Shown: in pieces, positions 10,126-22,700 of the stretch | Position numbering within the stretch: the stretch's first letter is position 1 | Layout of the letters: the number at the start of each line of letters is the position of its first letter | Assembly (NCBI GenBank): GCA_002633005.1 | Contig: NMRA01000299.1 | Coordinates: forward strand, 473,327 to 537,326 | Reading direction: 5' to 3' | Source: Phoronis australis | Taxonomy: Eukaryota; Phoronida; Phoronidae | Length of the DNA: 64,000 nucleotides | Made by a program: the position numbers and the translations under genes | Notes under the pieces: generated by a model | Seen by the model: only the letters and a program-made list of their open reading frames with translations | What the model was told of the DNA's origin: nothing | The model's database searches: none

Positions 10126-11680
10126 TGGTAACGGATAAAAGAAGGTGAAAAATAAAAGTTTCAACACTCAAATGCGCTGAAGAAAACAAAAAAATGAAGT
10201 ATTGAAGATCTCTCACTATGGATAACTAAGCTGTAACACGTTTTAGAATTGATATAAGGCTATAAGTGCTTACCACTATAGGTCACCCAGTAATGACTGA
10301 TTAGCTCATGTGTTCGGTGTTGTCTTTTGAATTGAAGTTAACTTTCTCACGGATAGGAACACCAGTTTTCACAGGGATTATTTGAACTTAAAACTCATTA
10401 TAAACTAAATTATGGTGACAGAAAGTGCTCAACGTGATTTTTTTCACGGACAAGATAAAACAGTAATAACTCAATTAATGTTATGGGAAACCATTCTGAA
10501 ACCCACAACAAAAATCGCATGTAGTTGTAGATTCTGCACCTGACTGACTGACAGAGAGCAGAGGAAGTGTCTAGAAATTAAAATCAATACCATAGTAAGT
10601 GAAAGTTGTCAATAACACGACCGAACAGAAATGCCACACAAAATCAAAGTGACGTGTAAGTTTATCCAGGCCAACTATTTGGTATGAAGTTTCTTCAAAA
10701 TCAACGTTCTGCGAAACACAACAGTCGGAAAAATAATAATTATATAAGTGACAGCCACTAAGGCTGTAGCTCACATATAAGAATCATTGTCTTATGTGAA
10801 TATCATACAATGTACGATTCCGTCACACATTCAAATTAAAATGTGGGAAACTTGTTTTTTCGACAACCAAAAACAACACATTAGTACAGTCTGTAGGCAG
10901 TTGCAAAGATACTATATTACAATTTTGGTAAGGGTGCAACCGGGAAACTGCTCCGATTGGCTTGTATCCGAGTAGATCACGCGGAACCTTCGTCACAGTA
11001 TTTTAAGTTTAACTCTGTCATTTTATTTTTGGGAGAGGATGAGACAGGGATTGTCATTTTAATCATTAACGTTTTCTCGTGTCTCTTGGTCGTCTGTTTC
11101 CTTGCGCTGCAGCGAACGAACGTCAAAGATTTACAGACCTTCGGAATTAATATTGTTGAATATTAACCTGCGTGTACATCGTTGTGTCAGTGTTCCAAGA
11201 TGTACTGTAATCGGTAAACCAACCCCTATAAATAAGAGGCGAGTATTGGCTACATTAAAAGGACTGCTGCCAAATTAGTCCCGGCCATTTCAAATAAACT
11301 TGTGCCGGTATAACGCAGTGGAGCCGTGCTAAAAGCGGACACATCTTCGATTATACTAAGTTTTATTTCACGCACTACTTAAAAAGTGATTTTTTGAAAT
11401 GTGGAAACTGGTTCGCCGTCCGTGTGCTCGCTGTGGATCACTGCCATCGTTACCCATCCGGGGCACCTCACATATTTTCGTAGCCGTTCAGATTACCACG
11501 TGGGCATATTCGAATATGAGCGTAGAATGAGGCGCAAATCCCCACACGCACTGGCAACAAAGATTGTATAGTTATCTTTGCTGGCAAACCAGAACCGAGT
11601 TGGAAATGCGCCCCCACGTGCAACCCTCACCGACATCAACTTCTAAATTGCGTTTTTTTAAGGAATATAAGTTAACTTAA
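10126..11680. other. No gene recognised; possible promoter-like segment
   Basis: No exon similarity is seen. Around 11228 a TATAAATA stands in a CCCCTATAAATAAGAGG context, and an AATAAA follows about 80 bases later (near 11305). This spacing resembles the promoter plus poly(A) region of an LTR, but no second copy lies in the window. Confidence 0.25.
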
Positions 11681-11985
11681 CATGCGCGCACCCAGGGGGG
11701 GGGGGGGGNGGTTCGAAGGAGCCCCCCATTTGACGAAGTGGGCAAAAAGGTCCGCCTCGGAGAAACATACAATACGGGAAAACGAGATAAAATGTCTACT
11801 AAAAAGGCGCAAACGCAGAATTCAGATTCACAGCACGAACAGGTCCGATCGTGGTACTATTTATTTTTTTTTCAAATATTTATTTTTCTTAATTTTTTTT
11901 TCTAGTCGACTGACTATTTTGTTAGTAGAAGGTCCACATCGCCAGGAATTCGAGTCCCCCATATTCAAGGCTGGGTGCGCGCATG
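11681..11985 (+). mobile_element. MITE R2, copy b, with perfect 14-bp terminal inverted repeats
   Basis: The left end is CATGCGCGCACCCA (11681-11694) and the right end is its exact reverse complement (11972-11985). A TTAA sits directly left of the element, and a TTAA one base beyond its right end. The interior matches copy a at 5637-5958. It has no coding capacity, so it depended on a transposase from elsewhere. A single N lies in its G-run at 11709. Confidence 0.75.
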
Positions 11986-14900
11986 TTTAAGATAGGGCGG
12001 AGGATGATAAGAAGCCGAAAAAACGTTGTCGCGACTACGTGTATTTTTATACAAAAACAGCATCGCCGTTCTTGAATTTTCGTTATTTTGCAATATCTCA
12101 ATGGGTCTTTCGTGCAATTGAAAATAAAAGTGTCTACAACTATGTCGTACATTACATCAAAAGCAAATAAAAACAGTAAACACACAAGAGAATGACGTGT
12201 TTTATGTTTCTTCCTTCACAGTCCCACCCCCACCCTTACCCGAACTGTGAATCGGTATAAAAACTGCTAGAGAGCGACGATATGTGCCCGAATATTTTTG
12301 CAAGCGAAATGCACATCTTTGTGTCGCCCGGGTTACATGTGTCGCTTGTCACAATATACGTCACGTTACAACACCCCCTCGCTATGGTCCTGTAAAACGC
12401 AGGAAATGGCGTGAATTCAACGAAATTTGGGTTTGAAGTTCCAATAATGATGCGATTTTGTGTTGGATTTTTAAAGTTCCCGTTTGCACACTAGTACTGG
12501 ATATTTGACTTAAAACGAAGAAGTCTAATTTTTGATTTTCATTTTGCACATCATTTATCATGGATTTACATTGCAACAAGTGAACATAATGGTATCACTG
12601 TAATCTTTAAAACACCAAAAATATCAATAAAATATTTTCAGTATGGACAAGTGTGTATCCACATTACAGGCCGAACGTGCTCCTACTAACAGTGCCGAAC
12701 TAGCACCACTCAAGCGCAAGAAATATCGCGTGACATCTCGTAGGGTGAAAAAATATATGTATCTTCTTGAAACATATTGCTTAGTGAAACCTAAGGAATT
12801 CTACGAGATAAAAAAAAGAAACAGAACAACTCAGTACAAAATTGAACCACTGCTTCCTAATCTGACGTGTTCTTTCTAAAGTTAGCAGTTTTGAGCTCAG
12901 TGACTGTAAACATTACATGATATTTGAGAAGTGGCATCATTGCTGAGTGTTACTTTTTGCTCAGGGTATCCTCACTTTTCCAACATGCCTCGTGGCCGAA
13001 CATAGCCTCGGTCCGAAACTAGACCTAGCGCATATATTTTTACTAATTCATTATAACTAACTCTCGTTTAGTCCGTAGTACAGACGTACCGATTTCCAGA
13101 GGCCTGTACATCAATGTACACACACATCGACTCAAAATTGGTGTCAACAAATAAAAACCTATCGTAGCGTTTTGGCCTATTTTTATCGTATTTCTTCCGC
13201 GAAACTAACTTTTCAATTTCAGAAGCCAATAAGTTAAAGAATAGTCTCTGTTCCCCAAATTTCAATTTATTTCAACCAGTATTTTATTGCAGTGAAGGCA
13301 TCACTGATGCGGTAATTGCCCAGTTCAACACAATATGAGCTTAGGTCGACTCTAGTTTCGTGATATCAAATGCGAACGGCGACACCAGTTTTTCCGGTTC
13401 GCTTGTAGAGACCCATAGTCAAACCATAAAATACCACTAATGTTTTATCGTAATTCTTCGAGTAAATTGATCATATTACTTAACTTTTTACGAGGAACTC
13501 AGTTTCAGAGGCCAAACAGTTCGAAATATCGTCCACATATTTTACCCATTATTTTATTGACGTGAAGCCATGGTAATTGCTTTGCCAGAGTCTCTAATCA
13601 GAATAAAACCTCGTGTCCACTGTAAGAAGAGTGAAATGTTTGAAGATGAATCTTGTGTTTGACTGTCGAAAAAGTAAACCAAAGCAACAACGGTCATTGC
13701 CGGACATGTTACAATATCCAACACCGCAGGTCAAGATAACAAAAGCTCTCGTACGGTTTAGAACGTGTACTGGGACCATGCTGCCAGCTTGACAGTAATA
13801 CTGCAGTGGCGGATCAAGGATGTCACCGGGTGGGAAACCATAAATTTCAGAGAAAATTGTTCACGAAACCGCTAAAAATGACTCGAGTATTTTTTGGTCT
13901 AGGTAGTTGGGCCAACCTTCCTATGAACTCAACAAGCCTGTGCGGAAATTAACCCAATGCCGTGCTGACTGATCTGGTCAGTACCACATCCTGTTTGAGT
14001 GTTGGCAGTCATTTTAAAAACACATGCGATACAGATTTTGGTATCACTTAAGTGGTACAAAATACCAATCTAGAAGCTGCGCCACCCATGCTTTCACAAT
14101 GCTATTCTTGCTGGTCGACCTCAGGAGTGACATATTACATTTATCAACAATTATAATCAAGAGGATTGCTTCCGACTAGAAGCGAGGGGAGCTTAAACTC
14201 GCGCCGTTTTTCTATCAACTAGTTGAATATAGATAGCACTCTTCGACTTTGAGAACGAGACAATTACTAAATAATGCTACATTGTTCCGTTGATGAAATT
14301 GGTTCACCCACACTAAATTCTGGAACTGCCATATTCTACGATTGGTGATGTCATTCACCGATTGGCTAAATCCTCAACCACAAATCATTACTTAAAATTC
14401 GTTTTTCCCTCTGTGGCGTCCCATCAGGTGTTACATTGTGGAACAGGCTTCTCCAAGAGCTGCAGCCACTTCAACTCAAGGCTTCAGAGATATCCCATGT
14501 AAACTGGATCTCTCTCATATACCAGCACAATGAACACATTCTTTCTGAGTAATTTCTTACCTTTATACACTGGCAACTATTGGTATGCACAAGATTTAGA
14601 AAATATGCACTAAACAAACACCCTTCGAATCCCCACAAATAGACAATAGAACTGGGCATCCGCACCAAACAAAAAACACTACTACTTAAATAGTCAAACA
14701 TGCATTTATTGTCCAATTATCTAATTTCCTTAAATACAAATCATAATCAGACCTCCTGGTTCTTGTCACGGGAGCCATGAAATTGACTGCCGAGCTCTAA
14801 CATGTACATACCGTACTGATGGTATAAATTGTTTTCTTTATAAGCTGCGTCTTGTTTCCCAATCAACTACAAAACCTACTAGATCAGAGAGATGTCTTTC

Positions 14901-16625
14901 ATGAAAAAGATCAAAACAAGTTTGTATTTTTAGGTTGAATACAGACAATATTTATATTAGAAGTACATATAATAATCAAAGGATATCATACTGGATGCCA
15001 TGGACACCAGAACAGCTCAACTGGAAGCCATCCTCTGATAGTTAGTGACGTGGCCAGTCACCATCGACTCAACAGCTGGAGGCCCTACCAGGTTTTGGAG
15101 TCCTAACGGCTGCTGACAAGTGGAGACCTGACTGATGACATCAGACAACTATGCAGATAACAGCATTCTGTTCAAAGTAAGTAATGTCTAGCAAAAACAC
15201 TAATGCATGTTCAGAATATTTTTAACAATGGAAAAAAATAGCAGAATCTTTTTAAAATCTAAACAACATTAAATCCCCTCAATGCAACCAGAGTACATAT
15301 GACAATGGGTAGTTCAACTCCTTCTCATTCAAGTCAAATCAATACAATACAATACAATAAAATACAATACAGTGCAATAGAATACAGGCAGTTTATACAA
15401 TCACTTGTAACTTAACTCAAAAAAAGGAAAGAATAACAATTAATATCTGACAACAAACAAACAGTATACACGGGTCTTTATGGCCGAATAAAGGTAATGT
15501 ACAATACAAGTTTAACTTCACACATAAACCCAAAACCGGGGGGGGGGGCTCATATTCGAATCTCAGCTGCACATTACTTTTTGATATTTTCTGTTTTACT
15601 GAAGAAAAGCACCTTCTTTTAGAGCACTTGTGGTTTATGCAGTTCACACTAAACACCAGATAGAACCTAGAGCTCAAAATTTCGAACCTGAAGCTGTAGG
15701 TTCGAGGTCACCAATGCCAAACTGGAATTTGCCACACAGTTATCTCACTCACATAACAGGAACAGTAAAACAAAAAACACCAAAAATAGTTTGGAGATTG
15801 TACTTTCGGTCCATTTTTAAATTAACTAAAGAACCCTAAGTGTTTCAAATGCTGATATTTAGTAACAACATTTAAAAAATAGTAGCACAATCAAACAAAC
15901 TCTTCAGACGTGTTTTGGCACAAACTGAAACAAGATAACTCTTCAACAGCAGGGTCACACAACATTTCAAGCATGGGGTCTCTAATTATCTACCACTCAT
16001 GCTTGGCACTTAGAACACAACCACACTTAACTATGTACACAAGAAGATACAATATACAAGAGGATACTATACTAATGGTAACCTTTTCACACAGAGGTTA
16101 TGTGTTTATCCTTTTCTACAACTACGCGACTCCTGAAAACACATCCAGGTTCAATGTTCGTTGATTTCATTTCTTCCTCCCAAGGTTATTACAAAGTTTT
16201 TGACTCCAATTACAACCAAAAAAGGATAGAAATAAACTTTTTGTACAATGAACAAACAAGAATTCTTCACTTATTTCGCACAAACATAACTGTAACAATG
16301 AGCTGTTTTCCAAAGGCTGATTTTATTGCTGCAGATCAGGAAATTATATCAAATGGTGCTTTACAAGACCTGCACAGTACAAACCACAAAAATTATAGAC
16401 TGCAAACTTTCAATATTCTTTTCCACCAAACTGTGTGCTAAATTGGTGAAGAACTACTCCATACCAGTTTTCTGAGAAACACTTCCTACTCTTTTCAATA
16501 CAGACTACACAACTATGTACATTGGTTTGATTAACAGAAACAATGTGATACAATAAATTAATTATCAACAGTTCGCCAATTCAAAGCTCATCCCCCTCGC
16601 ATGGCTCATTGCGCACTGTCCAGCC
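11986..16625. other. No gene recognised; probably includes 3' UTR of the dehydrogenase
   Basis: The only notable open frame is 12643-12879, 78 residues preceded by a fair acceptor (ATTTTCAG), without recognisable similarity. Near 13803 the word CAGTGGCGGATC matches the end of the hAT-like element at 51728. The part just below 16626 should be the 3' untranslated region of the minus-strand dehydrogenase gene; its poly(A) site was not resolved. Confidence 0.3.
15338..15387. repeat. (AATAC)n pentanucleotide microsatellite
   Basis: The unit AATAC is repeated about nine times with a few substitutions (AATAA, AGTGC, AATAG). Confidence 0.85.
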
Positions 16626-16745
16626 TTAAAGATCAGTAGCCGAAACACGGAAAACAGCTCGACCGGCAATGCGACACTCACTCAGCTGGCGAAACACACT
16701 GTCTGCCTGCTCAATGGGAAATGTGGCATACGTAGGTGGAGTGAT
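16626..16745 (-). CDS. Dehydrogenase exon 7 (stop codon)
   Basis: It follows acceptor CTTTGCAG and encodes ITPPTYATFPIEQADSVF then GRAVFRVS and TAA (16626-16628). The pattern of a small hydrophobic closing strand after 'QADSVFRQLSECRIAGRAV' is the usual C terminus of the family (compare ...ANEALxxLxxGxxxGRxVL). Confidence 0.85.
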   Translation of the reverse strand: MTPPTYATFPIEQADSVFRQLSECRIAGRAVFRVSATDL

Positions 16746-19700
16746 CTGCAAAGAAAGAGTGGTCGTTAATTTACATTGCAGCGGTCTATCCCAAATCCGC
16801 TATCAAGAAAGAATTCAAGAACAGTCGCCAAAAAACATTGAATGTAAAAACTATACCAAGAAAACTCACACGTCCATCTCTGAGCAGGTCCATGAGGCAT
16901 TGTAGTTGCTCGCGAGTGCCTGAGTGTGTACCCACAATGCTTTGCTCATTCTGTGCCAGGTCGAACAAGTTGATTGTCATGTCATAGTCAGAGTTACCAC
17001 AGGCAAAGATGACACCATACTGTGAATGAATGAAAGACATGTACATATTCTAGCTAGTAGCAACACCATACTGTGAAAGAATGAAAGGTATGTACATATT
17101 CTAGCTAGTAGCAACAGGACACTCACTAGAAGAGTATGGATTCAGCACAAGGTAAGGGGAAAAAGACCCTACTTTTGTCAATTTTGTTTAGTCTTTGAAA
17201 CAAGAAACACTGAAATACTTATTGTAATTCATGTTAATGTTCTGTAGGATCCTACAAAAATCTCCAAATTTGGAAAACTTCAGAACATCATATCTCAACG
17301 CTGTACAAGATTTTTTTTAAATGCTCCACAGTTGCACGTCAGAGGAGCTATCAAAAATATAAGTTATGATTTTAATCAAAAAAATATCAAAATTTGCATA
17401 AAAAACAAAAGATAACAATCTGTTTGAGGTTTTAGCTTTGACTTTTATATCAAATTTAATTCAGTCATGTTCTTGATACCATTGTTTACCTCGCAATATA
17501 ACTTTCCTTTTCGGTAAATTCCATTAATAAAAAGCCCATGTGACCCAAAACTGACAGCAGATTGATATTAAGTCAAAAATCGAATTCTACAGGGCTTAAA
17601 TTTTTATGTAATATGTATATGTAAATATGTGTATATACATGTGTAAATGTCTATACTTTTACTGAGTTCAAATCTACCGTTTTAAAGACATTTTGCTAAA
17701 TACACAGACTTGTGGATAAGGTCCTACATAACCTTAAATTTGCTTTAAACATGATTTTCATTCAAGTTTCAAAAAGTTAAACGCAAAAGACGGTTATGAG
17801 ATCAATTTAAGTTCTAACCATTAACTGTAACAAGAACCTCACACGTCGCATTACTGGGGAGGTTCCAAATTTCAATAGTTCTCGGCAGAGCAACTAACCA
17901 GAAGCACATGACAATACTGTGACAAGATTCTCCATTTTAGTACAAAACTATTTTAGGAAATTTACATGAATTTTGAACACAATATGGCAAACAAGACACA
18001 TCAATTTGACAAAGTAAGGGACAACGACCCCCACCCCCTCAACTACACCACTGATCTGACTGCTTTTCCATTTTCATGCCATTCATGAACCTCACCTTGT
18101 TGAGCACAGACTTTGACCGAGTCATAGTGCGTCGCGAGCCGACAAAGTCAATTACAACGTCAATGCCGTGTGGGCAGGCGTCACGTGTCCTTTCCACCAG
18201 GTACTCCTCATGCAGCGCGTCACTCCAGTGCACTAGGCCATAGCAACCATGGTCGTGCGCAACCATCAGTTTTTCAGCATTGGTGTCTGCCACCGTAAGA
18301 TGCACACGATTGATACTGTCTCCAAGCAGGTACTGAGCCAGCCGGATGGTCCAGAGGCCAAGGCCACCCGCGCCAACAATAAGGAACGTGACAATGTCAT
18401 CATGCGCTAAGGAGAGAAAGTCAGAGGGGATGATATCAAGACCTTATAGCACATTATCTAATCTGAAAGCACTACGGGGCACTATATTTGAGAGGAATAA
18501 GAGAGCAATCCAGAAATCATTAAGTCACAAGACAGCGCAATTTCCCACACATTCACACATGAAGTACACAGCAAATTTTAAAGTAATCAAACACAAAAGC
18601 AATGCGCTCATGAATGCACTGCAAATGGTGTGCTTCTAGGGGTGTATAATAGCATCCTAAACATCGCCACTAGAAGGCGCAAAATAAGTTGAATCCATCC
18701 GAAAATGGCAAAATGTCATCACTTCTTTAATAGAAAGCTACCAAATTTCACAAAAATTTGTCTAGGAACTTCAGAGAAACAGAGGAAAATGGTAAAAAAT
18801 GAAATTGCCACTAGAGGTCACAATGTTTGTCGGAGCCGTCTAAAAATCATTGTCGTCAGTTGCCAACTTCATATAAATACACTCACATAATTTAATAAAG
18901 ATCCTTCAGAGGGTTTAGGAGATACAGCTATGAACGCAAAAAAAAACTGCCACTAGGAGGGGCCACAGTAATCAAAGTCCTCAGAAAAACATCGTCAACC
19001 GTCCTTTTCATATTAAGAACATATATGCCAATTTTCACAATCATCATTAGAGTGGTTTGAATGATAGAGGGGCGGATGCCAAAAACAGACACAAAAACAG
19101 TAAAAATGGTCACTAGATGGCACAGAGGTAAGTGCAAAAAAATAATAAAATTGCCACTAGAGGCCACACTGATAGTCCGATCTATTCAAAATTTGTTGTT
19201 GTCCATTGTCAGTTTCATATAAATATACTTGCTAAATTTAATAAAGACCCAGCAGAGCATTTAGGAGATACGGCCATGGATACAAAATCATACATAATTA
19301 CCACGAGGAGCCGAAAAATCAGTCAGCCACCCTCTTCACAGTAAAAAAATATACGCCAATTTTCACTATCATCCTTAGAGTCAGTGGTCTGGTTGACTGG
19401 GGAGTGGACGCCAAAAAACAGACTCAAAAACAGTAAAGGAGGCACAAAATACCCCGAATTCATCCGAATCTCATTAATAGATACCTATGTGCCAAATTTC
19501 AAGAAAATCCGTGGAGGACCTTTGAAGATACAGAGGTAAACGTAAAAAACTAAAATTGCCAGTAGTAAAATTGGACACCGCTAGTCAGATCTATCCGAAA
19601 AATATTGTCATTCCTTGTCAGCTTCATAGGAACATATCTGTCAAATCTCATCAAGATCCTGTGAAGGGTTTAAAATGTACAGCTGCAGATACCAGACGAC

Positions 19701-22700
19701 CAGACAGACAGAAATGACGGCAATAAGCACCCAAATATAAATATGTGGGCACATACAAATGATCCAGTACTTCCGGGCATGACAGCCGAGTGGAAGCTGA
19801 ATTCATTGCCAAAGTAGCCATCCCTCAGGACCGATAATAAAACGAAATTACCAGGAAAATTAGTAAGGTGGCTAAGAAATTGTGTAACTATAAGTTTGCC
19901 ATCAAAATGGTAGTTACCAGTCATCTTGGCTTTTAACAGAATTAGCCATCATGATAGATAAACAGAATTTTCCTCTGATTACTTCTGTCATGTACTGTAA
20001 GTGCCCATGTTTATGTGTGTGTGCGAATGTCCATTACGGGCAGCAATTCCATGCATGTGTGATCAATGAAATGGCTTGTGAAAGGCCACTGGATGATTCT
20101 GAAGGATTTTCAACAGAATAAGCAGTGTTCTCCACGACTGCTTTTAACGTGTCGCAGCGTCCTGTTTTGCTGAACCTGTGTCCTGTTCAAAAATTTCGCG
20201 ACCGGTTTAAAAATTTGTCTACCCCTTTAAAAAATAGGAACCAGTTTGTAAAAAAAGCGTCGTCATCGTTAATGTCTTCACTGGTTCAAATTACGCTAGA
20301 CGGCAACTTGCCATAGCCCTTTGAAACTGAATAAAGGCTCCGTGGTCAGTTGCCAAAAGCCTTACCACCGATCTCAATGAGGCCACAGACTGGGCAGCTA
20401 GTCTATTTATGGTGTAACGTTGCATGTAAATAATCTCTCAATCATCTATTCAATTCCTCTTGGATAGCTACATGTAGTCATAGTCATTTGAATTTAAACA
20501 AAGGCCCAGTGCCACCTATAAGCTTAATCCACTACCCACTCAATGCCATGGAGGTGCAGTCTGGCACAAAAGTCGCTAATCCTTAGGTTAGGCCTAATCG
20601 CTTTTGAAGTCACCTTTTGTGTTTGGCGGACAACTGACCACATAACCCATTCAAAATAATTTAGACTCAGTGGTTAGTTCTGCGAAGTCTAATTAGTCAG
20701 CAGAAACACTATTGCGCAGGAGTTTTTACAATGACCGTCTTTTGGGTGACCAGAATTTTATTTGTGTAGCGCATTTTTCAATATTCCATGAGCCCCATGA
20801 CACTGGTCTGACTTGCCGGCACCAGTCTCAACAAAACTTTGCATGCAAATGCTTTTGATGACTGTCATTGGTTGTTGTTTGGGTATCTCTCACTTAGATG
20901 AATATTATTGGTTACTTTTGGTGCAACAGGCCCATCGAGATTGACGGAATTCATCTCATTGCCTTATAAGAAGTTTCGTTGGCAGCATACGCATTATACC
21001 AGTGGCACATACTTCCTCTGAAAATCTGGCGAACAGTTCGCAACAACTTCGATCGCGAGCGTCCGCGACGTTAGCGGTTTTGGGGGGAGTAATCCGAGAT
21101 TTGGGACAGCTAGCGACGTCACCGGGTAAAGTTCAAAATATACGTCTCGCCGTGAGAAATTGTAGCCAAAATCACGTGCTCTCATTGAAAATATATGGTA
21201 ATATCTCGCGTAATCTCGCAGTCTTGTTTTCGTTGCATGGACCCTACGTTATTGAACTCTATCCTGGCTTCCATTACCGATTGACATGCGCATTCTACAT
21301 ACTTAGTAATGTCATCTGCCGCGGGAAGGCGTAGAAGGATCGCTAAGGATTATTTTGAAAACCAAGAGACATTTCGGATACTGACGTTGACTCAGATGCA
21401 GATACGACAGATAATCCAGATTCGCATGGTGGTGATACTGCCGGGCTCAGTCAACGAATCGCAAATTTTCGTCTTATGAACACTGGACCGAATTTTTGCT
21501 GACAACATCCCACATCGGCATTCTTACAATTCTCTCCAACTTGAGTTGAAAATAGAAGGTTCTCAGCTGGAATAATGTGTTTGAGACAATCCTGAAAATT
21601 ATGTTAATTCCACACTTGCAAGCTTTTGACAATCCAGTCGACATCTTTCTAGAAATATTGGTTTTCGTCAACAGACCTAACACTCCTGTCCAAGAAAATG
21701 GAATACGCTCGTGGATCGTTTTGTTTACTCTACCTAATTTGTATTCATTGGAGGGATATTGTGTAATTTTTACAAGAATTCTGGTAGTGCAGATGTTTAA
21801 GGTTGTAACAACTTCAGAACATCGTATTCAGACAAAAATGCGGGCTGGGGTATTGACTATAAAAATGCTGAGCACGACATTAGGCTGACAGAAAACGTAG
21901 ACCTGGCTGCCAAGACATAAAATTGCGACTGGCTTTACAAAGTAACTTCACTTGGCTTGTCTACTAAGTGGGAAAAGTTTACTTTATCTTAGACTTTCTG
22001 GACTTCGTTGACGTTGACATCACAAGTATGGAGTAAAATATTTCCTCATTCTGTTTCAAACACGTCTGTAGACTTCCATTTCAAAGTTGTCGACTAAACA
22101 AATGGGTTATGTGATGTGTCCACCTTTTAAAAATAAAAAAGTTGAGCAAACATTTATTTGTTTGCAATACTGTGCATTACTGTTGAAGTGCGTGGGTAAA
22201 AATAAGATGCACACTAGCCTGTGGAGAACGTTGACCACCGTGCGATTAGGGCATGTTTGTTGCAGTTTTTACGCGTGCGACTTGTGAACATTGATAAGGT
22301 TTTGGCACCCCGGATGTTGTGGTCCTCAGCAGAACACAAAGTTTTACATTGCTGTCATGGACTGATCCAGAAGCAAATGAACGTGCTTTGTGAAATCAAA
22401 TATTTCTCCGAGCAGAAATTTGAGCTCATTTCAGGTGCAGGTTAGGTAAAGACAAGAAGACAACATAGTGCATTTCTATGTTACATTATTTCTAGGCTGC
22501 TAGTCTCATAATTCTGAGGATGGGGAAGTAGTACTGAAATTATAACTTAGATCTTGTTTCAGTGCAAATCAATGTTTCTGATCTTTGAAAAACATTCGTT
22601 AAGCCACACAACTTTTTTGACTTAGTGATTAATTACTTTAATTACAATCTCCACATGACCGAAAACAGTTGCTTACCAATCATCTTGAGTTTGTACTGAA

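Noticed and set aside
5637-11985. Reading the two R2 copies as LTRs of one 6-kb element containing the LINE
   Set aside because: R2 has its own terminal inverted repeats, and the DNA between is a LINE on the opposite strand with no gag or integrase.
12643-12879. 78-residue open frame after an ATTTTCAG acceptor
   Set aside because: It is lysine-rich with no recognisable similarity, no partner exon and no donor, so support is too weak for a gene call.
21002-21334. 110-residue open frame with overlapping minus-strand frame
   Set aside because: It runs into a repeat related to 45854-45981 and shows no protein similarity.
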